NCBI GenBank assembly: GCA_002733105.1
Contig: NVUI01000006.1
Coordinates: 74,317-112,535 of the forward strand
Length of the DNA: 38,219 bases
Reading direction: 5' to 3'
DNA from: Methylophaga sp.
GTDB taxonomy: Bacteria; Pseudomonadota; Gammaproteobacteria; Nitrosococcales; Methylophagaceae
Of this stretch, positions 8,717-18,100 are shown in pieces. The stretch's first letter is position 1. Every line of letters starts with the position of its first letter. The notes beneath the pieces were generated by a model. It was not told where the DNA came from. It made no database searches and worked only from the letters and a program-made list of their open reading frames with translations. The position numbers were made by a program, and so were the translations under genes.

Positions 8717-10513
8717 ATGGATCATATCCGTAATTTTTCTATCATAGCCCATATTGACCATGGGAAATCAACGATAGCCGATCGTTTTATCCAAGTATGT
8801 GGTGGCTTAACAGAGCGTGAAATGTCTTCGCAAGTACTTGATTCAATGGATATTGAAAAAGAGCGTGGCATCACCATTAAAGCACAATGTGTTTCACTGG
8901 ACTATAAAGCACGTAATGGTGAAGTTTATCATTTAAATTTTATTGATACGCCTGGCCATGTTGATTTTTCATATGAAGTCTCAAGGTCATTAGCGGCATG
9001 TGATGGTGCACTCCTTGTTGTGGATGCCGCACAAGGGGTCGAAGCACAAAGTGTTGCTAACTGCTATACCGCTATTGATCTTGGTTTAGAGGTGTTGCCA
9101 GTACTCAATAAAATCGACTTGCCATCAGCTGAACCAGAACGAGTCGCTCAGGAAATTGAAGATATTATTGGTGTCGATGCATTGGATGCTGTGCAATGCA
9201 GTGCTAAAACAGGATTAGGAATAGAAGATTTATTAGAAGCTCTAGTGGAACGGGTGCCTGCACCAATAGGAGATCCTGATGGTAAGTTACAAGCATTAAT
9301 TATTGATTCTTGGTTCGATAGTTATGTTGGTGTTATATCGCTTGTTAGGATTATGCAGGGTTCAATCAAGACACGAGATAAGATAAAAGTTATGTCGACG
9401 GGACGTGAATATCAAGTAGAGCAAGTAGGTGTTTTCACACCGAAGCGTACCCAGAAAGATACGCTTAATTGTGGTGAAGTAGGTTATGTTATTTCTGGTG
9501 TAAAGGATATTGATGGTGCCCCAGTCGGAGATACCTTAACGCATACACATCATGGTGCAACAGAAATGTTGCCTGGCTTTAAATCTATTACACCTCAGGT
9601 ATATGCCGGTTTATTTCCTGTTAGCTCCGATGATTTTGAAGCATTTCGTGACGCTTTAGGTAAATTACGACTTAATGATGCATCATTATTTTTTGAACCT
9701 GAAAACTCTCAAGCACTAGGTTTTGGCTTTCGTTGTGGGTTTCTCGGTCTATTGCATATGGAGATTATCCAAGAGCGTTTGGAGCGTGAATATAATCTAG
9801 ATTTAATCACTACTGCACCAACGGTAGTCTTTGAGGTGTTAACGGCTAAAGGAGATGTTGTAAACATCGAGAATCCGGCGTTATTACCTGATGCAGGTAC
9901 GGTTGAAGAAATACGTGAACCCATCGTAATTGCCGATATTCTAGTGCCACAAGAACATGTAGGTTCAGTGATTTCATTATGTATAGAAAAACGTGGTGTA
10001 CAAAAATCTATGCAATATATGGGCAAGCAAGTTGCACTGAGTTATGAGTTGCCAATGAATGAGGTGGTGATTGATTTCTTTGATCGTATCAAATCTGTCA
10101 GCCGAGGTTATGCTTCTTTAGACTATCATTTTACTCATTTTCAGGTAGCAGATTTAGTGAAATTAGATGTGTTGATCAATGGGGAAAGAGTGGATGCTTT
10201 GTCAATGATTGTACATCGCGATCATAGTCTGTCTCGTGGCCGAGATTTAGTTGAAAAAATGAAAGAACTTATTCCAAGACAAATGTTTGATATTGCTATT
10301 CAAGCAGCTATTGGTGGTCACATTATTTCACGATCAACTGTTAAAGCGATGCGAAAAAATGTCTTAGCCAAATGTTATGGTGGCGATGTATCTCGGAAAC
10401 GCAAACTACTTGAAAAACAAAAGAAAGGTAAAAAGCGGATGAAATCAATTGGTAAAGTTGATGTGCCGCAAGAAGCCTTTTTAGCCGTCTTACAATTATC
10501 GAAAAAATCATAG
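8717..10513 (+). CDS. lepA: Elongation factor 4 (back-translocating GTPase LepA)
   Basis: 598 residues (E. coli LepA 599). GTPase motifs: [10 protein letters not shown] (G1), ERGITIKAQ (G2 region), DTPGHVDF (G3), NKIDLPSA (G4) and SAKTG (G5). The LepA-specific C-terminal domain ends in [20 protein letters not shown]. The protein acts on ribosomes during initiation or stalled elongation. ATG 8717 is chosen over the in-frame GTG at 8702 because [19 protein letters not shown] aligns with the universal N-terminus. AGAAGGTGA upstream is the likely ribosome binding site. lepB follows after 16 bases. Confidence 0.97.
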   Translation: MDHIRNFSIIAHIDHGKSTIADRFIQVCGGLTEREMSSQVLDSMDIEKERGITIKAQCVSLDYKARNGEVYHLNFIDTPGHVDFSYEVSRSLAACDGALLVVDAAQGVEAQSVANCYTAIDLGLEVLPVLNKIDLPSAEPERVAQEIEDIIGVDALDAVQCSAKTGLGIEDLLEALVERVPAPIGDPDGKLQALIIDSWFDSYVGVISLVRIMQGSIKTRDKIKVMSTGREYQVEQVGVFTPKRTQKDTLNCGEVGYVISGVKDIDGAPVGDTLTHTHHGATEMLPGFKSITPQVYAGLFPVSSDDFEAFRDALGKLRLNDASLFFEPENSQALGFGFRCGFLGLLHMEIIQERLEREYNLDLITTAPTVVFEVLTAKGDVVNIENPALLPDAGTVEEIREPIVIADILVPQEHVGSVISLCIEKRGVQKSMQYMGKQVALSYELPMNEVVIDFFDRIKSVSRGYASLDYHFTHFQVADLVKLDVLINGERVDALSMIVHRDHSLSRGRDLVEKMKELIPRQMFDIAIQAAIGGHIISRSTVKAMRKNVLAKCYGGDVSRKRKLLEKQKKGKKRMKSIGKVDVPQEAFLAVLQLSKKS

Positions 10514-10529
10514 AAAGGATATTTATAAC

Positions 10530-11291
10530 GTGAGTTTTCCAGCAATAATGGTGACCTTGGCAATCGTAACAGGGATAATTTGGTTGATAGATAGTCTCTT
10601 CTGGGCAGGGCAGAGAGTCAAAGAGCAAAAAGAACCGCTGGTTGTTGAGTATGCGCGTTCCTTTTTTCCGATAATTTTTGTGGTACTTATCATTCGTTCA
10701 TTTATGATTGAGCCATTTAGGATCCCTTCAGCTTCAATGCTGCCGACCTTACATATTGGTGATTTTATTTTGGTGAATAAATTTGCCTATGGTGTACGGC
10801 TGCCAGTGATTAACACCAAGATATTTGAAGTGGGTAAACCTCAACGTGGTGATGTGTTTGTATTTCGTTATCCTCAAAACCCCAATATTGATTATATCAA
10901 GCGTGTTGTTGGGCTACCTGGCGACAAGGTAGGGTACTTCAATAAAACAATCTATATTAACGGTAAAGAAATTGTTAGAAATATTAAACCAAAAGATATC
11001 AGCTTATTAGGCATTGTTCCTACCCGCACCGTTTTGATGATAGAGAATTTAGGTGATCATGAGCATGAGCTGCTCATTGATCCTGAACGGCCATCAAAAG
11101 AAGGGGAAGTTATTATTCCTGAAGGACATTATTTTGCGATGGGTGATAATCGTGATAATAGTAATGATAGTCGTTATTGGGGTACAGTGCCTGAAGAAAA
11201 CTTAGTAGGTAAGGCATTTTTTGTCTGGATGAGTTGGAGCTGGGATGAAGGTGGTATTGTTTGGCAACGTTTAGGTAATTCTATAAATTAA
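10530..11291 (+). CDS. lepB: Signal peptidase I
   Basis: 253 residues beginning at GTG 10530, preceded by GAAAGGAT. Two N-terminal membrane segments (about residues 4-24 and 45-60) are followed by the periplasmic catalytic domain. The Ser/Lys dyad is S69 (IPSASMLPTL) and K124 (DYIKRVVGLPGD). Box E, GHYFAMGDNRDNSNDSRYWG, is present. It removes signal peptides from exported preproteins such as RseB and MucD. The lepA-lepB-rnc-era-recO order is the classic gammaproteobacterial operon. Confidence 0.96.
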   Translation: MSFPAIMVTLAIVTGIIWLIDSLFWAGQRVKEQKEPLVVEYARSFFPIIFVVLIIRSFMIEPFRIPSASMLPTLHIGDFILVNKFAYGVRLPVINTKIFEVGKPQRGDVFVFRYPQNPNIDYIKRVVGLPGDKVGYFNKTIYINGKEIVRNIKPKDISLLGIVPTRTVLMIENLGDHEHELLIDPERPSKEGEVIIPEGHYFAMGDNRDNSNDSRYWGTVPEENLVGKAFFVWMSWSWDEGGIVWQRLGNSIN

Positions 11292-11302
11292 AGGATAGCT
11301 TT

Positions 11303-11686
11303 ATGAAACAACAACGTGGAATGACACTGATTAGCTGGGTAGTCGTCTTAGGATTGATTGGTTTTTTTGCTACTGTATTAATGCGAATAGTACCGATGTA
11401 TCAAGAATATTATGGTGTAGTACAGATCATGGAAGGAATGGAGTCGGAACTGGAACATAATAAGTTGACCAAACAACAGGTTTGGATATTACTAGCAAAG
11501 CGTTTTAATACGGGGTATATCAGTAGTGTTAAAAAAGAGAATGTTGAAATTCACCGTGGTAAAAATAATGTCCAAGCCACTAAAATAGTGATTGATTATG
11601 AAGTCCGAGTCCCCTTCATTGCACAGATAGATTTGGTTGGACATTTTCATTCTGAAATTGATGTTGAGTCTAAAATACGCCGATGA
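11303..11686 (+). CDS. DUF4845 membrane protein between lepB and rnc
   Basis: 127 residues. It starts with a pilin-like hydrophobic helix (GMTLISWVVVLGLIGFFATVLMR, given by key span residues 6-28), followed by a periplasmic alpha/beta domain with conserved MYQEYY and a beta-strand end (VIDYEVRVPFIAQIDLVGHF). This is the DUF4845 family, found between lepB and rnc in many gammaproteobacteria. Its function is unknown. The helix resembles class III pseudopilin signals, but no clear prepilin peptidase site (G-F-T-L-x-E) is complete here, because the residue five after the would-be cleavage glycine is not glutamate. The stop overlaps the rnc start (ATGA). Confidence 0.85.
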   Translation: MKQQRGMTLISWVVVLGLIGFFATVLMRIVPMYQEYYGVVQIMEGMESELEHNKLTKQQVWILLAKRFNTGYISSVKKENVEIHRGKNNVQATKIVIDYEVRVPFIAQIDLVGHFHSEIDVESKIRR

Positions 11687-12366
11687 AAACACCTGCTCAA
11701 AAAGCACTATGCAAACAGCTTAAGGTTACATTTAATAATGAAAAACTATTAATACAGGCACTTACACATCGGAGTGCGGCCGCAGAAAATAATGAACGTT
11801 TAGAATATCTGGGTGATGCTATTTTAAGTTTTGTGATAGCAGAAGCCTTATTTATACGTTTTCCTCATGTAAAAGAGGGTAAATTAAGTCGTTTGCGCGC
11901 CTCATTAGTTAAAGGGGTTACGTTGGCAGAAATTGGCCGAGAGTTGAAATTGGGTGAGGTTCTGATCCTTGGACCTGGAGAATTAAAAAGTGGTGGTTAC
12001 CGTCGGGAGTCTATTTTAGCTGACACCGTTGAAGCTATCATTGGTGCTCTGTTTTTGGATAGTGGAATAGCAGCCGCTAAAGAAATGATCGTTAATTTGT
12101 TTGATGAGCGGTTAAATTCAATTGATGTTAATGAAATAATTAAAGATCCAAAAACACAATTACAAGAATTATTACAAAGCCGCAAACAGCCTCTGCCTAT
12201 TTACAGTGTTAATGAGGTGAGAGTAGAGACGAGCCAGCCATTATTTGAAGCGTCTTGCCAAGTATCAATGCTTGATAAAGTTATTGTTGCAAGGGGCAGC
12301 AGCCACCGCAAGGCAGAACAAAAATCGGCTGAACGTGTACTAATACTTATTGAAGGACAATTATGA
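11683..12366 (+). CDS. rnc: Ribonuclease III
   Basis: 227 residues (E. coli 226). The catalytic signature NNERLEYLGDAILSFV and the later acidic cluster DTVEAIIGALFLDSG supply the magnesium ligands. A C-terminal double-stranded-RNA-binding domain begins near residue 152 (DPKTQLQELLQSRKQPLPIY) and includes SSHRKAEQKSAERVL. It cuts rRNA precursors and structured mRNAs. Overlapping ATGA junctions with DUF4845 upstream and era downstream indicate coupled translation. Confidence 0.97.
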   Translation: MKTPAQKALCKQLKVTFNNEKLLIQALTHRSAAAENNERLEYLGDAILSFVIAEALFIRFPHVKEGKLSRLRASLVKGVTLAEIGRELKLGEVLILGPGELKSGGYRRESILADTVEAIIGALFLDSGIAAAKEMIVNLFDERLNSIDVNEIIKDPKTQLQELLQSRKQPLPIYSVNEVRVETSQPLFEASCQVSMLDKVIVARGSSHRKAEQKSAERVLILIEGQL

Positions 12367-13268
12367 CAGAAGTAGGTTTTCGCTCTGGTTATGTGGCGAT
12401 AATTGGCCGACCAAATGTGGGTAAGTCAACATTGATTAACCGTATATTAGGCCAAAAATTATGTATTACTTCGCGCCGGCCACAAACAACACGTCATCGT
12501 ATTTTAGGGATTAAAACGACAGATGATAGTCAGTTGATTTATGTTGATACGCCCGGTATACACATTGACAATAAGCGCGCGATGAACCGTTATATGAATC
12601 GTGCAGCTGCATCTTCGATTGATGATGTTGATGTGATTTTATTTCTGGTTGATGGCATGAATTGGACTGATGAAGATGAGCGCGTTTTAGAACGTCTGAA
12701 AGAAAGTGCTAAAGCCCCCGTGATATTAGTCATTAATAAAGTAGATAAACTAGCTGATAAAGCAGTATTATTGCCACAAATTGAAAAACTATCGGCTCAA
12801 TTTGATTTTGTTAATGTATTCCCAATTTCGGCACGAAAAGGGGTGAATGTTGAGTCATTAGAACAAGAAATAAAAAAAATGATACCTGAAGGAGAATTAA
12901 TTTTTCCTGAAGATCAGTTAACTGATCGTAGTTCACGATTTCTTGCTGCTGAGATGGTTCGAGAAAAATTATTTCGTCATTTAGGTCAAGAATTACCGTA
13001 TTCCATTACTGTAGAAATTGAGCAGTTTGATGATGAGAAAGGCATGTATCGAATTGGTGCTGTTATCTATGTAGAACGTGATGGCCAAAAATCTATTGTT
13101 ATCGGTAAAAAAGGTGAGTTATTAAAATCAGTTGGTAAAGAGGCCCGTCTTGAAATGCAGAGTATGTTTGGCCGTAAAGTTTTCTTACGATTATGGGTGA
13201 AAGTACGTGAAGGCTGGGGAGATAACGAAAGGATGTTGAAAAACTTAGGTTATACTGACGAGTTGTAA
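12363..13268 (+). CDS. era: GTPase Era
   Basis: 301 residues, the same length as E. coli Era. G1 is GRPNVGKST, the switch region RRPQTTRHRI, G3 DTPGI, G4 NKVDKLAD and G5 SARKG. A KH RNA-binding domain is at the C-terminus (VIGKKGELLKSVGKEARLEM). It binds the 3' end of 16S rRNA and helps 30S maturation. It overlaps rnc by 4 bases, and recO begins 3 bases after its stop. Confidence 0.97.
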   Translation: MTEVGFRSGYVAIIGRPNVGKSTLINRILGQKLCITSRRPQTTRHRILGIKTTDDSQLIYVDTPGIHIDNKRAMNRYMNRAAASSIDDVDVILFLVDGMNWTDEDERVLERLKESAKAPVILVINKVDKLADKAVLLPQIEKLSAQFDFVNVFPISARKGVNVESLEQEIKKMIPEGELIFPEDQLTDRSSRFLAAEMVREKLFRHLGQELPYSITVEIEQFDDEKGMYRIGAVIYVERDGQKSIVIGKKGELLKSVGKEARLEMQSMFGRKVFLRLWVKVREGWGDNERMLKNLGYTDEL

Positions 13269-13271
13269 AGA

Positions 13272-13982
13272 TTGAATATAGCACATGCCTCCGCTTTTAT
13301 TTTACATCAACGACCTTATCGTGAAACTAGCCTATTATTAGATGTTTTTAGTGAACAATATGGCCGTTCCAGCTTGGTTGCTAAAGGTGTTCGTAACAAA
13401 AAACGTAATCAGTCAGGGGCATTACAGGTATATCAACCACTGTTATTATCATGGATAGGACGAGGTGCTTTACAAACGTTAACTCATGTAGAAACTGCTG
13501 AACCACGGTACATATTAAAAGCTGAATCAGCATTGTGTGGTTTGTATCTAAATGAATTATTGGTGAGACTGTTGCCATTGCATGAGGCTGAGCCAGGCAT
13601 TTTTAAGGCTTATCAACAAGCATTATTAGGCTTGCAGCAAGAAGAAAACACTGAAGTAGTATTAAGACTGTTTGAAAAGAGGCTACTCAGTCATTTAGGT
13701 TATGGTCTAGTACTCAATAGTGAGGTAGAAAATGGACTCCCTATTGAAGGAGAACAGCGTTATTATTATCAGCCAGACTCAGGATTGTATCGATGGCAAT
13801 CGCATTTGAAATGCGGTTCGATTTCAGGCCGAAGTTTGCAGCACCTATTAAATGAAAGTGATTTTGATCAACAAAGTTTGCAAGAAATTAAACAGCTTAT
13901 GAGAACAGTGATACATTACTATTTGGATGGTAAACCTTTAAAAAGTAGGCAGTTATTTGCTGAATTAAAACAATATTCTTAA
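13272..13982 (+). CDS. recO: DNA repair protein RecO
   Basis: 236 residues with a TTG start at 13272. The N-terminal OB-fold pattern (AFILHQRPYRETSLLLDVFSEQYG, seen across residues 8-31) begins only a few residues after it, so no later start would keep the domain. It mediates RecA loading with RecR in the RecF pathway. The helical C-terminal part includes LCGLYLNELLVRLLP. Zinc-binding cysteines known from some RecO proteins are not evident. A 51-base gap without a terminator precedes pdxJ. Confidence 0.93.
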   Translation: MNIAHASAFILHQRPYRETSLLLDVFSEQYGRSSLVAKGVRNKKRNQSGALQVYQPLLLSWIGRGALQTLTHVETAEPRYILKAESALCGLYLNELLVRLLPLHEAEPGIFKAYQQALLGLQQEENTEVVLRLFEKRLLSHLGYGLVLNSEVENGLPIEGEQRYYYQPDSGLYRWQSHLKCGSISGRSLQHLLNESDFDQQSLQEIKQLMRTVIHYYLDGKPLKSRQLFAELKQYS

Positions 13983-14033
13983 ATAATAGAGTCTAGAGTA
14001 GTTATATTCTTACTTTTAAAATTAGGACAATAA

Positions 14034-14765
14034 ATGACAATTTTGTTAGGCGTAAATATCGATCACATTGCCACATTGAGACAGGCTAGAGGCACTCGTT
14101 ATCCTGACCCTATTCAGGCTGCAATCGAAGCTGAACAAGCGGGTGCAGATGGGATTACAATACATTTACGAGAAGATCGCCGTCATATACAAGAACGAGA
14201 TGTAGCGATGTTAAGTGATATTTTACAGACAAAGATGAATCTTGAAATGGCGGTGACAGATGAGATGTTGGCCATGGCTGAGAAATATCTTCCTGCAGAT
14301 TGTTGTTTAGTGCCAGAACGTCGTGAAGAATTGACGACAGAGGGTGGGTTAGATATTGCTGGGCAGATTGATCGGATGAAATCTGCTTGCCAGCGATTAG
14401 CAGCTGCAAATGTAACCGTGTCTTTATTTATTGATCCAGATTTTGCACAAATTGATGCTGCAATTGAATGTGGTGCACCTGTTATAGAACTACACACTGG
14501 CCGTTATGCCGATGCTAAAACAATTGTTGAAGCAGAGCATGAACGACAAATTATTATTAGCGCAGTAGAACATGCAAAAAATCTTGGATTACAAGTGAAT
14601 GCTGGTCATGGCTTGAATTATCATAATGTCAATGCGATTGCTGAAATTCCGAATATTGTTGAACTTAATATTGGCCATGCCATTGTAGCAAGATCCGTAT
14701 TTACAGGCTTTAAATCTGCGGTGCGGGAGATGAAACAACTGATGCTCGATGCTCGATGCAGATGA
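14034..14765 (+). CDS. pdxJ: Pyridoxine 5'-phosphate synthase
   Basis: 243 residues (E. coli 243). TIM-barrel enzyme condensing 3-amino-2-oxopropyl phosphate with deoxyxylulose 5-phosphate in vitamin B6 synthesis. Motifs: [18 protein letters not shown] at the N-terminus, [29 protein letters not shown], and [11 protein letters not shown] near the phosphate site. AGGA at 14024-14027 is a good ribosome binding site. The last codons lie in a short tandem repeat (GATGCTC) and overlap the acpS start. Confidence 0.96.
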   Translation: MTILLGVNIDHIATLRQARGTRYPDPIQAAIEAEQAGADGITIHLREDRRHIQERDVAMLSDILQTKMNLEMAVTDEMLAMAEKYLPADCCLVPERREELTTEGGLDIAGQIDRMKSACQRLAAANVTVSLFIDPDFAQIDAAIECGAPVIELHTGRYADAKTIVEAEHERQIIISAVEHAKNLGLQVNAGHGLNYHNVNAIAEIPNIVELNIGHAIVARSVFTGFKSAVREMKQLMLDARCR

Positions 14766-15142
14766 TTTTTGGTATTGGCACAGATATAGTGCATATTCCT
14801 CGCATGCAATCATTATTAGAAAAACATGATGACAAGATCGCCATGAAAATTTTGAGTGATGCTGAATTTGCGGAGTTTCAAAAAGTTGTTCATCAGGCTG
14901 CTTTTCTAGCCAAACGCTTTGCGGCTAAAGAAGCAGCAGCTAAAGCACTGGGAACAGGATTTATTAACGGTTTGAGCTTACGTCATATTGAAGTATCTAA
15001 TAATGCATTTGGTAAGCCGGAATTAAAGTTTTTTCATAGAGGCCAAAAACTATTGGAAGAGCTTAATATTAGCCGTAGTTTACTGAGTTTGAGTGATGAG
15101 AAAGACTATGCCTTAGCTTATGTCACATTGATCGAGGGATAA
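14762..15142 (+). CDS. acpS: Holo-[acyl-carrier-protein] synthase
   Basis: 126 residues from ATG 14762, matching the E. coli length; ATG 14756 would add two residues and is an alternative. It transfers the phosphopantetheine arm of CoA to acyl carrier protein. Visible motifs are [13 protein letters not shown] (metal-binding Asp), [19 protein letters not shown] (catalytic Lys and Glu) and the [14 protein letters not shown] ending. The ATG at 14762 overlaps the pdxJ TGA, consistent with coupling, and no independent ribosome binding site is evident. cysM starts 1 base after its stop. Confidence 0.95.
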   Translation: MIFGIGTDIVHIPRMQSLLEKHDDKIAMKILSDAEFAEFQKVVHQAAFLAKRFAAKEAAAKALGTGFINGLSLRHIEVSNNAFGKPELKFFHRGQKLLEELNISRSLLSLSDEKDYALAYVTLIEG

Positions 15143-15143
15143 G

Positions 15144-16031
15144 ATGAAACGATATCCAACAATAGAAGCTTTTATTGGTAATACGCCATTAGTAAAATTA
15201 CAACGATTACCTGGTGATACGACCAATACTATTTTAGTAAAGTTAGAAGGTAATAATCCAGCAGGTTCAGTTAAGGACCGGCCTGTAATGTGCATGATTC
15301 GTGAGGCTCAGCAGCGCGGTGACATTAAGCCTGGAGACACTTTGATAGAAGCCACTAGCGGCAATACAGGCATTGCTTTGGCAATGGTTGCTGCTATATT
15401 GGGTTATAAGATGATATTGTTGATGCCTAAAAATATGAGTGCTGAACGTCGTACTTCTATGCGAGCTTATGGTGCCGAAATTATGTTAACTGAAGGCATG
15501 GAAGTTGCTCGTGATTTAGCCTTGGAGATGGAAGCACAAGGTAAGGGTAAAGTGCTTAATCAGTTTGGTAATTTTGATAACCCACTCGCACATTATGAAA
15601 CGACAGGGCCTGAGATTTGGCGTGATACAGAAGGCGAGATCACCCATTTTGTCAGTGCGATGGGAACCACTGGGACGATTATGGGAGTCTCGCGTTATTT
15701 GAAAGAACAAAATCCTAACATACAAATTGTTGGTGTAGAACCTGTGGATGGGGCTAGTATTCCAGGTATACGTCGATGGCCAAAAGCATATTTACCTGAT
15801 ATTTTTGAAGCAGAACGTGTTGATCAGATGATTGAGATGGAACAAGACGTTGCAGAAAATACCATGCGTCAATTAGCGACAGAAGAAGGGATATTTTGTG
15901 GTGTATCTTCTGGTGGTGCAGTAGCCGCTGCGCTGAGATTATCCGAGCAAGTCACAGACTCTGTTATTGTTAGCATTGTTTGTGACCGTGGAGATCGTTA
16001 TCTTTCTACAGGTGTTTTTCCTGCGGAGTAA
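15144..16031 (+). CDS. cysM: Cysteine synthase B (O-acetylserine sulfhydrylase)
   Basis: 295 residues (E. coli CysM 303). PLP enzyme making cysteine from O-acetylserine and sulfide or thiosulfate. The PLP lysine is K44 in NPAGSVKDRP. The substrate loop is EATSGNTGIALAM and the phosphate-binding glycine loop is SAMGTTGTIMGVS. The EPVDGASIPGIRRWP stretch is the CysM-type signature that distinguishes it from CysK. It is the last enzyme gene of the long lepA-type run, and the following envelope gene begins 1 base after its stop. Confidence 0.95.
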   Translation: MKRYPTIEAFIGNTPLVKLQRLPGDTTNTILVKLEGNNPAGSVKDRPVMCMIREAQQRGDIKPGDTLIEATSGNTGIALAMVAAILGYKMILLMPKNMSAERRTSMRAYGAEIMLTEGMEVARDLALEMEAQGKGKVLNQFGNFDNPLAHYETTGPEIWRDTEGEITHFVSAMGTTGTIMGVSRYLKEQNPNIQIVGVEPVDGASIPGIRRWPKAYLPDIFEAERVDQMIEMEQDVAENTMRQLATEEGIFCGVSSGGAVAAALRLSEQVTDSVIVSIVCDRGDRYLSTGVFPAE

Positions 16032-16032
16032 C

Positions 16033-18090
16033 ATGCTTACTCGCTGTTTGATTATTATCTGTGGATTATTTTTCTTAGCGTTGGCTAATGCCAGTGATAG
16101 TGTGAAAATGGCGATTGGCGATTGGAGCTTTGAAAACGTTGTTGCTGAAAATCTAAATTTCGACATTACGATAGGTGCACAAGGTTTTGAGTTAACAGCT
16201 CAAGCCGATAGTCTACAATTGGCCGCGCCTGTTGGACGCATTACTGATTTAAAACTGCACTGCAATAAATTATCATTTAGGGTTGATAAACTGTCTTGTG
16301 AAAGTGGTCAAATTTCATTCAAACAGCATGACTTAGGTCTGCAGAATATAGTATTTAATCTAATAGCTATGCCTGAAAATGATCACTATCAAATAAACAT
16401 AACGGGTTTAAAACTTGCCGCAGCACAATTCAATTTGAATGCTAATATTGAGGGAAATCATTGGCAAGTATCTGTCGATTCAGACTTGGTTTACTTACCT
16501 AGCCTGATCAGTTTTCTATCGTCTTACCTTAGTGAGCAAGTTGTTCATTCTGTTGCAGAATGGAGTGTGGATGGCCATATAAAACTATCAGCTGATATAA
16601 ATGGTCAGGATGGCCATTTTGACAACATAACACTTAAATTAGCTACTTCTTTACTCAACTTAAGTGATGAACCCGGTCAATATGTTACTGAAGATGTAGC
16701 TACATTATTAGCTTTCGAACTTATCAATAAGCAACCGACCTGGCAATGGAAAGCAGAAGTTAATATTGATGAAGGGCAAGGTTATGCGGAGCCCGTATTT
16801 ATTGATTTTAGTTCTACTCCAGTGTCATTTATAGCCGAAGGTTCATGGCAGCAAGATGAGAGTAAATTAACGATAAAAAAAGCACTATTTGAACAAGAAA
16901 GTATAGTGCAGATAAGGGGCGATTTTGTAGGTAATATCGAATACATAAATCAGTTAAATGTAGTAGTTGAACAAACTGATATTGCCTTATTATATCAACA
17001 CTGGTTACAGCCTTTTTTGGTAGGGACAGCCATCGATGACATAGCGCTATATGGGCAGTTTAGTTTAGATTACCAACAACAAGCAGATGATTATCATCTG
17101 TCTTTGGGTGTGGATAAGGTGTTCATTGATGATCACGGTGGACGATTTAGCATTGATAGTCTGTCTGGCATGATTGGATGGTCTAATTATCACTATCTAG
17201 TACAGACTGACTTAGTTTGGCAAAGTGGTTATATTTATGCCATCCCGATAGGACAGTCACAGATTAAAGCACAAGCAGAGTCATCTTCTTTGGTATTACT
17301 AGAACCTTGGCAATTACCCATATTAGATGGAGAATTACAGCTAAATGAATTTAGTCTCCACCGGCCGGATGGAGAACATTTAAAATGGACATTTGATGGT
17401 TTGTTAACACCTATTTCTATGGAATCATTAAGCTTAGCATTAGAATGGCCGCTATTGCATGGTAAATTGTCAGGGGTTATCCCCAGGGTGAGCTATGCCG
17501 ATAAGCATATTCAAGTGGATGGTGCATTGTTGGTAAAGCTGTTTGATGGCACGACCATTATTCGTGACTTGCAACTGAATGCCCCTTTTGGTGCTTTACC
17601 TCAGTTATCTGCAAATGTGGATTTAACCGGGTTAGATTTAGAACTACTTACTCAAACATTTGATTTTGGTAAAATTACGGGGAAATTAGATGGAACGATG
17701 ACTAATCTACGCTTATCTAATTGGCAGCCAGTACAGTTTGATGCGCATTTTGCAACACCAGATGGCGACAGAAGTCGCCGACGGATCAGCCAAAAAGCGG
17801 TTGATAATTTATCACAGATTGGTGGTGGGGCTGGTGGGCTGTTGTCACGTAGTTTTTTACGGTTTTTTGAGGATTTTTCTTATCAACGATTAGGTCTAAG
17901 TTGTCAGCTACGTAACGAAGTGTGTGAAATGTCAGGTGTGGGAGAAACAGAACAAGGCTATTACATTGTAAAGGGGGGTGGTTTGCCGCCACGAATTAAT
18001 GTGGTGGGTTATACTCGACGAGTAGATTGGCCCGATTTGATTGAACGTTTAAAAGCGGTGAGTCAAAGTTCAGGTCCTGTCGTTCAATAA
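16033..18090 (+). CDS. AsmA/YdbH-like large periplasmic protein
   Basis: 685 residues. It begins with a signal sequence or N-terminal anchor (LTRCLIIICGLFFLALANA, residues 2-20) and continues as a long beta-strand-rich region typical of AsmA-like, lipid-groove proteins (repeated short L-x-L-x strands, many 'LDG-x-L' turns such as ITGKLDGTMTNLRL). The C-terminal block is a recognisable conserved domain with RRISQKAVDNLSQIGGGAGG, SRSFLRFFEDFSYQRLGLSC, a cysteine pair C-x6-C, and YYIVKGGGLPPRINVVGY. ATG 16033 is used because the longer frame reads back into cysM. The next gene encodes a YdbL-family lipoprotein, and in E. coli YdbH, YnbE and YdbL form an envelope bridge that helps outer-membrane lipid homeostasis. 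Function is by that analogy. It is shorter than E. coli YdbH (about 880). Confidence 0.75.
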   Translation: MLTRCLIIICGLFFLALANASDSVKMAIGDWSFENVVAENLNFDITIGAQGFELTAQADSLQLAAPVGRITDLKLHCNKLSFRVDKLSCESGQISFKQHDLGLQNIVFNLIAMPENDHYQINITGLKLAAAQFNLNANIEGNHWQVSVDSDLVYLPSLISFLSSYLSEQVVHSVAEWSVDGHIKLSADINGQDGHFDNITLKLATSLLNLSDEPGQYVTEDVATLLAFELINKQPTWQWKAEVNIDEGQGYAEPVFIDFSSTPVSFIAEGSWQQDESKLTIKKALFEQESIVQIRGDFVGNIEYINQLNVVVEQTDIALLYQHWLQPFLVGTAIDDIALYGQFSLDYQQQADDYHLSLGVDKVFIDDHGGRFSIDSLSGMIGWSNYHYLVQTDLVWQSGYIYAIPIGQSQIKAQAESSSLVLLEPWQLPILDGELQLNEFSLHRPDGEHLKWTFDGLLTPISMESLSLALEWPLLHGKLSGVIPRVSYADKHIQVDGALLVKLFDGTTIIRDLQLNAPFGALPQLSANVDLTGLDLELLTQTFDFGKITGKLDGTMTNLRLSNWQPVQFDAHFATPDGDRSRRRISQKAVDNLSQIGGGAGGLLSRSFLRFFEDFSYQRLGLSCQLRNEVCEMSGVGETEQGYYIVKGGGLPPRINVVGYTRRVDWPDLIERLKAVSQSSGPVVQ

Positions 18091-18100
18091 AGGAAAAATA

